Shown here piece after piece: positions 18,673-26,845 of a DNA stretch of 64,000 nt. Every line of letters starts with the position of its first letter. Positions within the stretch are counted from its first letter, which is position 1. The translations under genes were made by a program, and so were the position numbers. Below the pieces are notes generated by a model that did no database searches, was not told where the DNA came from, and saw only the letters and a list, made by a program, of their open reading frames with translations. This DNA comes from Sedimentitalea sp039941015 (GTDB lineage: Bacteria > Pseudomonadota > Alphaproteobacteria > Rhodobacterales > Rhodobacteraceae): the NCBI RefSeq assembly GCF_039941015.1, contig NZ_JBDVFI010000049.1; one strand, written 5' to 3'.

Positions 18673-19356
18673 ATGAAAATCGGCATCCTGCAAACCGGAC
18701 ACGCGCCAGACAACATGCGCGCGTCCATGGGAAACTACGACACGATATTCGAAACTCTGCTCGCCGGGTATGATTTCGACTTTGTCAATTTTCCGGTGGT
18801 CGATGGCCAGTTTCCCAAGGGTGTGGATGACGCTGATGGCTGGCTGATCACCGGGTCAAAGCACGGTGCCTATGAGGATCATCCGTGGATACCGCCACTT
18901 GAGGATCTGATCCGCGATATTGCGCAAAGCGGTCGCCCCCTGATTGGCGTGTGTTTTGGCCACCAGATCATTGCTCAGGCGCTCGGCGGAAAAGTTGAAA
19001 AGTTCGGTGGCGGCTGGGCCGTAGGCGGCACGACCTATCAAGTGGGCGATGAAACGCTGACCCTGAACGCTTGGCACCAAGATCAGGTGACCGAACTGCC
19101 GAAAGGCGCGCGGGTGCTGGGTTCCAGTGACTTTTGCCAGAACGCTGTCCTCGCCTATGGTGACACGATCTGGACGGTGCAACCACATCCTGAATTCGGG
19201 AATGATTTTATCGATGGGCTGATCCAAACCCGTGGTCGGGGCGTGGTGCCTGACGACCTGCTGGACGCGGCGACAAAGCGACTCGCCCAGCCGAACGACA
19301 ATGACAAGATTGCGGCGCAAATGGCCGAGTTCTTCAAGAAGGGGCGTAAGACATGA
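18673..19356 (+). CDS. Class I glutamine amidotransferase (gamma-glutamyl hydrolase-like)
   Basis: A 227-residue class I amidotransferase-type hydrolase. The nucleophile Cys94 lies in IGVCFGHQIIAQALGG, and the His-Glu pair in IWTVQPHPEF. It stands alone without a synthetase partner, as in enzymes that cleave gamma-glutamyl amides. In the Puu pathway that step (PuuD) releases GABA from gamma-glutamyl-GABA; the equivalent role here is inferred from neighbours. Its stop overlaps the next start by 4 bases. Confidence 0.85.
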   Translation: MKIGILQTGHAPDNMRASMGNYDTIFETLLAGYDFDFVNFPVVDGQFPKGVDDADGWLITGSKHGAYEDHPWIPPLEDLIRDIAQSGRPLIGVCFGHQIIAQALGGKVEKFGGGWAVGGTTYQVGDETLTLNAWHQDQVTELPKGARVLGSSDFCQNAVLAYGDTIWTVQPHPEFGNDFIDGLIQTRGRGVVPDDLLDAATKRLAQPNDNDKIAAQMAEFFKKGRKT

Positions 19357-20711
19357 CCGACTTTTCCGATCGCCTGCCCGAAGCCGCCCGAACCTATCTC
19401 GAAGGTCGGCGTCTGGACGAGGTGGAGTGTATTATTTCCGACCTGCCCGGCATTGCGCGCGGCAAGGCCGTACCGGCCAGCAAATTCGCGAAACAGGATT
19501 ACTTTCACCTGCCCGACAGCATCTTTTACCAGACCATCACCGGCGACTGGGGCGAAGCGGCAGGCGAAGACGGATTCATCGAAAAAGACATGATCCTGCG
19601 CCCCGACATGTCCACCGCCACAGCGGCCCCCTGGACCGGCGATTGGACGTTGCAGGTGATACATGACGCCTATGACCGCAAGGACAACCCGGTGCCCTGT
19701 TCGCCCCGCAATGTTCTGAAACGGGTGGTCAAGCTCTACGAAGATCAGGGGTGGAAACCCGTGATTGCGCCGGAGATGGAGTTCTTTCTGGTCGCTCGCA
19801 ATATTGACCCCGCCAAACAGATCGAACCGATGATGGGGCGATCCGGTCGTCCTGCCGCCGCGCGTCAGGCCTATTCGATGACTGCGGTCGACGAATTTGG
19901 TCCGGTCATCGACGATATTTATGACTTTGCGGAGGCGCAGGGATTCGAGATTGACGGCATCACGCAGGAAGGCGGCGCGGGACAGCTTGAGATCAACCTG
20001 CGTCACGGCGATCCGGTCAAGCTTGCGGACGAAGTGTTCTACTTCAAACGGCTGATCCGCGAAGCCGCTTTGCGCCACGATTGTTTCGCAACCTTCATGG
20101 CCAAACCCATTGCCGACGAGCCGGGCAGCGCGATGCACATTCACCATTCGATTCTGGATATCGAAACCGGCAACAACATCTTTTCCGGACCGCAAGGTGG
20201 CGAAACCGATGCATTTTACCATTTCATTGGTGGCCTTCAGCATCACCTGCCGTCTGCCATCGCCGTGATGGCGCCCTATGTGAACAGCTATCGGCGCTAT
20301 ACCCGCGATCACGCCGCGCCGATCAATCTGGAATGGGGCCGCGACAACCGCACGACTGGCATCCGCATTCCCCTCTCCGGCCCCGAGGCACGTCGTGTGG
20401 AAAATCGGCTCGCCGGTATGGACTGCAACCCATACCTTTGCATCGCGGCCTCGCTGGCCTGTGGCTATCTGGGCATGATGGAAGAGCGTCGTCCGGACAA
20501 GCAATACCGTGGCGACGCCTATGAGGGAGACGAGGATATTCCCCGCGTCATGGGCGAGGCCCTGACCCTGTTCGAAGCGGCCACGGACCTGCACAAGGTG
20601 CTCGGTCCGGACTTTGCCCGCGTCTACAGCATCGTCAAACGCGCGGAATACGAAGAATTCCTTCAGGTCATTTCGCCGTGGGAACGCGAACATCTGCTGC
20701 TGAACGTCTAG
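19353..20711 (+). CDS. Glutamine synthetase family ligase, second copy
   Basis: A 452-residue second PuuA-like ligase. Conserved motifs include IAPEMEFFLVA, ITQEGGAGQLEINLRHGD, GSAMHIHHSILD and RIPLSGPEARRVENRLAGMD. It differs clearly from the first copy, with a longer N terminus (MTDFSDRLPEAARTYLEGRR), so the two probably act on different amines or form a mixed complex. Translation is coupled to the amidotransferase by a 4-base overlap. The oxidase follows after 35 bases. Confidence 0.88.
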   Translation: MTDFSDRLPEAARTYLEGRRLDEVECIISDLPGIARGKAVPASKFAKQDYFHLPDSIFYQTITGDWGEAAGEDGFIEKDMILRPDMSTATAAPWTGDWTLQVIHDAYDRKDNPVPCSPRNVLKRVVKLYEDQGWKPVIAPEMEFFLVARNIDPAKQIEPMMGRSGRPAAARQAYSMTAVDEFGPVIDDIYDFAEAQGFEIDGITQEGGAGQLEINLRHGDPVKLADEVFYFKRLIREAALRHDCFATFMAKPIADEPGSAMHIHHSILDIETGNNIFSGPQGGETDAFYHFIGGLQHHLPSAIAVMAPYVNSYRRYTRDHAAPINLEWGRDNRTTGIRIPLSGPEARRVENRLAGMDCNPYLCIAASLACGYLGMMEERRPDKQYRGDAYEGDEDIPRVMGEALTLFEAATDLHKVLGPDFARVYSIVKRAEYEEFLQVISPWEREHLLLNV

Positions 20712-20746
20712 GTCGGTCCGACCAGACAGCGACCTGCGAGGGCACC

Positions 20747-22051
20747 ATGAATCTTTTGTTCTCTAACGACCGGCGCGGCGAGTACCCTGACAGCTGGTAT
20801 GCCGCGACGGCCAATCCATTGGATCACTTTGCCCCCTTGCGCGGCGAAACCCGCGCCGATGTCTGTATTGTCGGGGCGGGTTACACCGGGCTGTCTGCCG
20901 CCCTGCATCTTGCCGAGACGGGTATGGATGTTGTGTTGCTGGATGCCCATCGCGTCGGCTTTGGCGCATCCGGACGCAATGGCGGGCAGCTGGGAAGCGG
21001 TCAGCGGATGGATCAGGACGGGCTGGAAAAGATGCTCGGGGATGCCGAGGCGGACAAGCTCTGGCAACTGGCCGAAGACGGCAAGGCACTGGTCAAGAAC
21101 CTGATAGAGCGGCACAAGATCGACTGTGACCTCAAGCCCGGCGTTGCACATACAGCGTCATCCAGACGCGACGTCGATGACCTGCATGCCTATGCCGAGC
21201 ATCTTCAAACGCGCTATGGCTATGACCAGATCGAGGCTCTGGATGCCCAGGGTTGCCATGCTCTCTGTCCCTCACCGGCCTACAAAGGCGGCACGCTGGA
21301 TTGGGGTGCTGCGCATCTGCATCCGCTGAACTACGCTCTCGGGCTGGGTCGCGCAGCGGCTGCGGCAGGGGTGCGCATTTTCGAAGAAACGCATGTGCAT
21401 CACATCGCCGAGGGCCAACCCGCGACGGTGCAGACCGACAAAGGCCGCGTAATCGCCGATCATGTGATCCTCGCCTGCAACGGCTATCTCGGCGGGCTCA
21501 GCCGCAAAGTTGCCGCACGGGTCATGCCGATCAACAATTTCATCGTCGCGACAGAGCCTCTTGGTGCAGAAACAGCTCAGGTTCTGACACGGGACGTGGC
21601 GATTGCCGACAGCAAGTTCGTGGTGAACTATTTTCGTCTGAGTGCCGATGGCCGGCTGCTGTTTGGCGGTGGTGAAAGCTATGGCTATACCTTCCCTGCC
21701 GACATAGCCGCATTGGTGCGCAAACCGATGACCGAGATTTATCCGCATCTTGCGGATATCGGGATCGATTATGCCTGGGGCGGAACGCTGGCGATCACCA
21801 TGAAGCGTATGCCGTTCCTTGCGCGGCTTGGACCAAACATGCTGTCGGCTTCGGGCTATTCCGGGCATGGGGTTGGCACGGCGACCCATGCGGGCCAGCT
21901 GATGGCGCTGGCAATAAAAGGTCAGGCCGATGGCTTTGACACCATGGCCCGTGTGCCCGCCCCTTCGTTTCCGGGTGGCGCAATGTTGCGTTCTCCACTG
22001 CTGGTGTTGGCCATGACCTGGTACAGTCTGCGCGACCGGCTGGGCACCTGA
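20747..22051 (+). CDS. FAD-dependent amine oxidase (PuuB-like)
   Basis: A 434-residue DAO-family flavoprotein. The FAD dinucleotide-binding motif is VCIVGAGYTGLSAALHLAE near residue 42, followed by GFGASGRNGGQ, and the C-terminal FAD contact is SGYSGHGVGTATHAG. It most resembles gamma-glutamylputrescine oxidase, which oxidises the gamma-glutamyl amine to an aldehyde. The aldehyde dehydrogenase (PuuC) expected next is not in this cluster. The frame opens at 20678, inside the previous gene; the ATG at 20747 is preferred. Confidence 0.87.
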   Translation: MNLLFSNDRRGEYPDSWYAATANPLDHFAPLRGETRADVCIVGAGYTGLSAALHLAETGMDVVLLDAHRVGFGASGRNGGQLGSGQRMDQDGLEKMLGDAEADKLWQLAEDGKALVKNLIERHKIDCDLKPGVAHTASSRRDVDDLHAYAEHLQTRYGYDQIEALDAQGCHALCPSPAYKGGTLDWGAAHLHPLNYALGLGRAAAAAGVRIFEETHVHHIAEGQPATVQTDKGRVIADHVILACNGYLGGLSRKVAARVMPINNFIVATEPLGAETAQVLTRDVAIADSKFVVNYFRLSADGRLLFGGGESYGYTFPADIAALVRKPMTEIYPHLADIGIDYAWGGTLAITMKRMPFLARLGPNMLSASGYSGHGVGTATHAGQLMALAIKGQADGFDTMARVPAPSFPGGAMLRSPLLVLAMTWYSLRDRLGT

Positions 22052-22168
22052 CCGTCTAGCCCCAAAATTCTTCACAAGAAGCCTGTTAATGTCTGCCATG
22101 CTGCGCATCGCGCCCATGGACCAGTGAACGAGTCACACTAGCGAGTAGATTTCCGAATCAGACCGATA

Positions 22169-22200
22169 GGCAGGGAGTGGCCGACCCTGCCCGATTTTCT
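22169..22200 (+). terminator. Terminator after the amine-utilisation operon
   Basis: GGCAGGG pairs with CCCTGCC around a 9-base loop and is followed by CGATTTTCT. It lies about 118 bases past the oxidase stop and before the aminotransferase gene. Confidence 0.65.
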
Positions 22201-22260
22201 GTTGGCAGTTTCCGCGGATTAATTTAATAAAGCCACAGGTTAAGTTAAGGAAATCGAAAT

Positions 22261-23475
22261 ATGACCTTGCCACCGAACGTCCATGACGCAGAACCCATCC
22301 CCCAATCAGCCCGCGATGCTATTGATGCCCTGATGCAATCGGGTGACCTGTTTCGGTACACCGCACCAAGCGATGCCCCGGTGGCGCTGCTAGAGACCGA
22401 GTTCGCCGAGATGATGGGCTGCAAATATGCGTTGGCCGTGTCGTCCTGCTCTGCCGCTCTGTTCCTTTCACTAAAGGCGCTTGATTTGCCCCGCGACGCC
22501 CGTGTTCTGATACCCGGTTTTACGTTCGCGGCGGTTCCTTCAGCGGTGATACACGCCGATTGCCTGCCGGTTCTGTGCGAGGTTGGTGAAAACTACCGCA
22601 TCGACATGACGGACTTCGAAGCAAAGCTTGCCGATGTGCAGGCGGTCATCATCAGCCACATGCGCGGACATACCAGCGACATGGACGCAATCATGGCGTT
22701 GTGCGACGCGCGCGATATTCCGGTAATCGAAGACGCCGCGCATTCGCTTGGCACGACCTGGAGCGGCAAGAACATCGGCACAATCGGTCGGATGGGTTGT
22801 TTTTCATTCCAGTCCTACAAGATGATCAATGCTGGCGAAGGCGGTATTCTGATCACCGATGACGCCGATCTTGTGGCCCGTGCGGTGATCATGTCCGGTG
22901 CCTACGAACACAACTGGAAAAAGCACAAGGGCCCCGAGGGGGCTAACTCGCCCGAATTACAGGCGGCGTTTTCGCGGTGGCAAAACATGTTGCCACTCTA
23001 CAATCTGCGCATGAGCAATTTGTCTGCGGTGGTTGCGCGGGCGCAGATACCAGAGCTCGCACGCCGGGTTCGCGATGGCTTGGCTAATCATGACTACGTC
23101 GCCGCACGGCTGAACGGTTCACCAAATTTTGACGTGCCACTGCCCCTGCCACAAGAGGCCCGAGCACCGGATTCGATCCAGTTCAATCTTGTCGGAATGG
23201 ATGAATACGAAATCCTGTCCTTCGCCGCCTCCGCAGAAGCGCGTGGGGTCAAGGTGCAGGTCTTTGGCCAAAGTGCAGACAACGCCCGCGCGTTCTGGAA
23301 CTGGCAGTTCATTTCCGATCTGCCGGAATTGCCCCAGACCCGCGCCATGCTGATGCGAGCATGTGACGTGCGTCTTCCGGTACGATTGAGCAAAGCCGAA
23401 CTGGACGTGATCGCAGACATCATCCTGAATGCAGTCGAAGATGTCATGGGTCCAATCCCAGCCTACGGGACCTGA
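22261..23475 (+). CDS. DegT/DnrJ/EryC1/StrS family PLP aminotransferase
   Basis: A 404-residue PLP-dependent enzyme. The internal-aldimine lysine is K187 in FSFQSYKMINAGEGG, and VIEDAAHSLG supplies the Asp that contacts the pyridine nitrogen. ALAVSSCSAALFLSLKAL binds the phosphate. Family members transaminate keto-sugars or related ketones. No sugar-nucleotide genes adjoin; it stands alone between the amine operon and phaR, so its substrate is open. AAGGAAATCGAAAT precedes the ATG, a usable ribosome site, and the upstream 60 bases are AT-rich. Confidence 0.85.
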   Translation: MTLPPNVHDAEPIPQSARDAIDALMQSGDLFRYTAPSDAPVALLETEFAEMMGCKYALAVSSCSAALFLSLKALDLPRDARVLIPGFTFAAVPSAVIHADCLPVLCEVGENYRIDMTDFEAKLADVQAVIISHMRGHTSDMDAIMALCDARDIPVIEDAAHSLGTTWSGKNIGTIGRMGCFSFQSYKMINAGEGGILITDDADLVARAVIMSGAYEHNWKKHKGPEGANSPELQAAFSRWQNMLPLYNLRMSNLSAVVARAQIPELARRVRDGLANHDYVAARLNGSPNFDVPLPLPQEARAPDSIQFNLVGMDEYEILSFAASAEARGVKVQVFGQSADNARAFWNWQFISDLPELPQTRAMLMRACDVRLPVRLSKAELDVIADIILNAVEDVMGPIPAYGT

Positions 23476-23546
23476 CACGCAGACGCTATAAATTCAGAAG
23501 TCACGAACAGCGCTGGCCCGATGGCCAGCGCCTCAGCTGCATCAGG

Positions 23547-24098
23547 TTACTTTAGCTTGGACAGCTTGTTCTGAAGTTCAGCCAACTGCTTCTTGATGTC
23601 CTCAAGATTTTCGGACGAACTGTCGTCTGCAGTCGCCTCTCCGCCTTCGGACGGTCCGCTCCACGTGTTGCCGATACCGCCGGTCATCGCCTTGAGAAAG
23701 GCCGCCTGCTGCGCCTTCATCGCCTCAAAGCCCGGCATTTTGGACATTGGGTTCATGGCTTCCATCATCTTGGTCTGGTTCTCGCGCAACATCTCGAAAG
23801 AGCTTTGCAAAAACTGGGGCATCATGCCGCCACCAGGAATCATATAGCTGCGCACCAGATCGTTCAGCACGTTGACCGGCAGAACATTCTCGCCCCGGCT
23901 TTCATGTTCGGCAATGATTTGGAGCAGATATTGCCGGGTCAGATCATCACCGGACTTCAGATCGACGATCTGAACTTCGCGCCCGCCCCGGATAAATCCC
24001 GCGATATCTTCCAGTGTGACATAGTCGCTGGTCTCGGTGTTATACAGCCGTCGACTGGCGTATCGCTTGATAAGAAGAGGTTTTTCCATTTCCGCCAC
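23547..24098 (-). CDS. phaR: Polyhydroxyalkanoate synthesis repressor
   Basis: A 183-residue regulator that represses phasin and PHA genes and also binds PHA granules. The N-terminal DNA-binding domain reads KPLLIKRYASRRLYNTETSD, the PhaR hallmark, then YVTLEDIAGFIRGGREVQIV. The second conserved domain has VNVLNDLVRSYMIPGGGMMP, and the tail ends in a coiled-coil-like ENLEDIKKQLAELQNKLSKL. The frame opens at 24191, but GGGAGG seven bases before GTG at 24098 fixes the start as a GTG codon. It is separate from phaP by a terminator. Confidence 0.95.
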   Translation of the reverse strand: MAEMEKPLLIKRYASRRLYNTETSDYVTLEDIAGFIRGGREVQIVDLKSGDDLTRQYLLQIIAEHESRGENVLPVNVLNDLVRSYMIPGGGMMPQFLQSSFEMLRENQTKMMEAMNPMSKMPGFEAMKAQQAAFLKAMTGGIGNTWSGPSEGGEATADDSSSENLEDIKKQLAELQNKLSKLK

Positions 24099-24120
24099 CA
24101 AATATCCTCCCGAGACATGA

Positions 24121-24130
24121 TGCATTGCAG
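24121..24130. promoter_or_regulatory. Imperfect PhaR-type site upstream of phaR
   Basis: TGCATTGCAG reads on the minus strand as CTGC-AAT-GCA, one base short of the CTGC-N3-GCAG pattern known for PhaR of Paracoccus. It lies 23 bases upstream of the phaR start and could allow autoregulation. It is weaker evidence than the two perfect sites. Confidence 0.45.
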
Positions 24131-24264
24131 AAAAGCCTATGCGAGCGCAGCACAAAAAGAAAGGGCACTCGAATTTATGCTGGTTTTTCAATCACGATAA
24201 CCCTGAATGGGTTACGGTGATCAGGCCCGGTGCTGCATTTGCACGCTTTCAGAACAACACTTGG

Positions 24265-24300
24265 CCAAAAAAATTGGGGACAGGTCTTTCGACCTGCCCC
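24265..24300 (-). terminator. Rho-independent terminator of phaP
   Basis: On the minus strand, GGGGCAGGTC and GACCTGTCCCC form a stem with one bulge and a GAAA tetraloop, followed by AATTTTTTT. It lies about 50 bases after the phaP stop, so phaP can be transcribed apart from phaR. Confidence 0.88.
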
Positions 24301-24350
24301 CGCGATTGCACCGGTTGGGAGGAGTTGGCGCAATTCTGTAGTTGCGTGGC

Positions 24351-24794
24351 TTACTTAGCCGCCGCTTTCTTAGCAGCAGCAGTCACGTCGTTTGTGGCTT
24401 TTTTGACGGCGGCAGTTGCATCTTCGGTGATGTCTTTGCCAGCTGCCATCAGGAGCTCGACGGTGTCTGTCTGAACTTTTTTCGCGATTTCAGCGAAGGC
24501 GGCCATGTTTTCGGCAGCAACTTCAGCGGAAGCCGACGCAAAGTCTGTAGCCGCTTTGGCATAGTCGGCGGGCTCAGCTTTGGCTTTGGCCATTTCGCCC
24601 AGTTTGGCGATTGTGTCGGTGGTCCATTTGCTGGACAGAGCGGCCGATTTGGAAGCTGCATCCAGTGCGACGCCCGACAGTTTTTCGTTCAGGGTTGCCT
24701 GTGTCTTGAACGCTTCTTCCATTGCTTTGGTGTCAACGGGGAAGCTACCCATCATGTCTTTCATGACGGCGGTGAAATCTTGTGTGTTAGCCAT
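24351..24794 (-). CDS. phaP: Phasin (PHA granule-associated protein)
   Basis: A 147-residue amphipathic helical protein that coats PHA granules. It starts MANTQDFTAVMKDMMGSFPV, and the rest is Ala- and Lys-rich helix (KAEPADYAKAATDFASASAE), ending in a KKA/AAK tail. This is the phasin_2 pattern. A longer frame to 24902 has no conserved start; the ATG at 24794 is used. The upstream region holds a perfect PhaR-type site, so expression should rise when PhaR is sequestered on PHA. Confidence 0.92.
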   Translation of the reverse strand: MANTQDFTAVMKDMMGSFPVDTKAMEEAFKTQATLNEKLSGVALDAASKSAALSSKWTTDTIAKLGEMAKAKAEPADYAKAATDFASASAEVAAENMAAFAEIAKKVQTDTVELLMAAGKDITEDATAAVKKATNDVTAAAKKAAAK

Positions 24795-24886
24795 TGTCCT
24801 AATCCTTGCGTTGTTGACCGGGACGATCCCGTGTCTGTCTGCTGAGGACAATATGTATGCTGCAGCGCGGCATTGCAAGTTATTTT

Positions 24887-24901
24887 TGCTGCGCCGCAGC
24901 A
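24887..24901. promoter_or_regulatory. PhaR operator in the phaP promoter
   Basis: TGCTGCGCCGCAGCA is a perfect inverted repeat containing CTGC-GCC-GCAG, the CTGC-N3-GCAG site described for PhaR of Paracoccus denitrificans. It lies between phaC and phaP, about 95-105 bases before the phaP ATG. Confidence 0.75.
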
Positions 24902-24923
24902 TTATCTTAATTTACGAGTAATA

Positions 24924-26729
24924 TCAGGTCGTTGCCTTGATGCGCACATAGGTTCCCGGCGCTGGAGCGAGCGATGGCCGGTTCGAATCACTGATTTCAC
25001 GCGCCGGAACTTGCTTGCCCGACCGCTTTTTTAGCCAGCTTTCCCAACGCGGCCACCACGATCCGTCATGCCGTTCGGCACCTTTGATCCAGTCGACGCT
25101 CGATTGCTTAAGATCACTGTTGGTATAGTGCCCGTACTTGTTCTTGCTCGGCGGGTTCACGATGCCCGCGATATGTCCGGACTCCGATACAATGAACTCC
25201 TTGCTGCGCGAGCCCATCATCTGCACGCCGCGATAGCAATCTTTCCAGGCGGCGATGTGATCGGTTTCGCAGGTCACCGCAAACACTGGCACGTCCACAT
25301 CAGACACCTTGAGGGTATGCCCCATCAACTCGATGCCGTTCTGTGTAAACTCGTTTCTCTGACAAAGACCGCGCAGATATTGCTTGGCCATCTTGGCAGG
25401 CAGGTTGGCGCCGTCGCCATTCCAATAGAGCAGATCAAAGGCTGGCGGAGATTCACCCATCATGTAGCTGCGGATTGCCGGCTTGTAGACCAGATCATTG
25501 GATCGCAAATAGCTGAACGTTCGCGCCATGATATAGGAGGGCAGATAGCCCTTTTCGTCGACCTCCGCCTCAATACCGTTGATAAAGTCATCGGTCAGGA
25601 ACGGTGTGAACTCTCCCTGATCGCCAAAATCGGTCAGCGCAGTGAACAACGTGGCTGATTTTACCGATTTGTCCCCTTTTTGCTTCATCAAGGACAAGGT
25701 CATCGACAGGGTGGTTCCGGCAATGCAATAGCCAACGGCGTTGACCTGCTTGGTCTTGCAGATGGCTTTGACCTCTTCGATCGCGGTCAGATAGCCGTCT
25801 TGAATATAGTCCTCCAGCCCGGTCTCAGAGTATTTCGCATCCGGGTTAATCCAGCTGACCACAAACAGTGTATAGCCCTGCTCGGTGATCCATTTGATCA
25901 GGCTGTTCTGTGCCTTGAGATCCAGAATGTAAAACTTGTTGATCCATGGCGGAAAGATGACCAGCGGGATCTCATGTACGGTGTCGGTGACGGGTTTGTA
26001 TTGAACCAGTTCCATCATACGGTTGCGATAGACCACGTCTCCGGGTGTCGTCGCGATGTTACCGCCAAGTTCAAAGGCTTTCTCGTCCGCGAGCCGGACA
26101 ACAAGTTCGCCGTTATTCGCTTCGAGATCCGAGATCAGGTTCTCAAGCCCTGCGACCAGAGACTGGCCGTCTGTTTCCAGTGCCTTTTCCAGAGCATCCG
26201 GGTTGGTCGCAAAGAAATTCGTCGGCGCCATCATGTCGACAATTTGACTGGCAAAGTAGGACAGGCGCTGCTTTTCCTTGTCGTCCATGTCCTGAACGCT
26301 CTCGACCGCCTGCTTGATCGCCTCTGAGTTGATCAGGTACTGTTGCTTGAGGAAATTGAAGTAAGGGTGCTGATCCCACATCGGATTGGCAAACCGACGG
26401 TCCTGCGGGCCCGGATCGGCTGGCGCGGTAAGCTTGCCCTTGACCAGGTTCTCCTGCACGTCGGCAAAATGCTTGAGCGATTTCCCCCAATACGCAACCT
26501 GCTGCTCGATCAGCTTTGATGGATTCTGCATCGCCTCGGCCCAATAGGCGGTTGCTGCCTTTGCAAACAAATCCTGTTTCGGGGCGTCCAGCGCAGCATT
26601 GTGGCCGGTTTTATGAGTCATGACTTCCATCAGGCGCCGAGATAAATCTTCGATTTTCTCTAGGTTTTTCTGAAAGCTCTCCAAATGTTCACTGGAAATG
26701 TCGGTTACGCCCTCTTGTTTGGTTGTCAT
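24924..26729 (-). CDS. phaC: Class I poly(R)-hydroxyalkanoate synthase
   Basis: A 601-residue enzyme that polymerises (R)-3-hydroxyacyl-CoA into PHA at the granule surface. The lipase-box-like motif GYCIAG carries the catalytic Cys335 (the last glycine of the usual GxCxGG is Ala). The conserved tryptophan and PWINKFYILDL region is present, and the His is in SGHIAGIVNPPS. Class I length without a PhaE partner. The frame opens at 26930, but the ATG at 26729 begins the conserved sequence. It is divergent from phaZ. Confidence 0.96.
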   Translation of the reverse strand: MTTKQEGVTDISSEHLESFQKNLEKIEDLSRRLMEVMTHKTGHNAALDAPKQDLFAKAATAYWAEAMQNPSKLIEQQVAYWGKSLKHFADVQENLVKGKLTAPADPGPQDRRFANPMWDQHPYFNFLKQQYLINSEAIKQAVESVQDMDDKEKQRLSYFASQIVDMMAPTNFFATNPDALEKALETDGQSLVAGLENLISDLEANNGELVVRLADEKAFELGGNIATTPGDVVYRNRMMELVQYKPVTDTVHEIPLVIFPPWINKFYILDLKAQNSLIKWITEQGYTLFVVSWINPDAKYSETGLEDYIQDGYLTAIEEVKAICKTKQVNAVGYCIAGTTLSMTLSLMKQKGDKSVKSATLFTALTDFGDQGEFTPFLTDDFINGIEAEVDEKGYLPSYIMARTFSYLRSNDLVYKPAIRSYMMGESPPAFDLLYWNGDGANLPAKMAKQYLRGLCQRNEFTQNGIELMGHTLKVSDVDVPVFAVTCETDHIAAWKDCYRGVQMMGSRSKEFIVSESGHIAGIVNPPSKNKYGHYTNSDLKQSSVDWIKGAERHDGSWWPRWESWLKKRSGKQVPAREISDSNRPSLAPAPGTYVRIKATT

Positions 26730-26753
26730 TTTAAGGAATACCTCGTAATCTCG

Positions 26754-26764
26754 CTGCTGTGCAG
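26754..26764. promoter_or_regulatory. PhaR-type site between phaC and phaZ
   Basis: CTGCTGTGCAG fits CTGC-N3-GCAG exactly. It lies 25 bases upstream of the phaC ATG in the 116-base divergent promoter region, where it could control phaC, phaZ or both. Confidence 0.65.
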
Positions 26765-26845
26765 AATAACGTCGCCAGGTTCGGGGGGCAAAGCGACGAC
26801 CGGTGCGATCCTGTTTGGGATCGTCTTTGATATTTGGAGTCCCGA

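Noticed and set aside
19155..20693. 512-codon minus-strand open frame opposite the second ligase
   Set aside because: Shadow of a conserved glutamine-synthetase-like gene; no recognisable domain.
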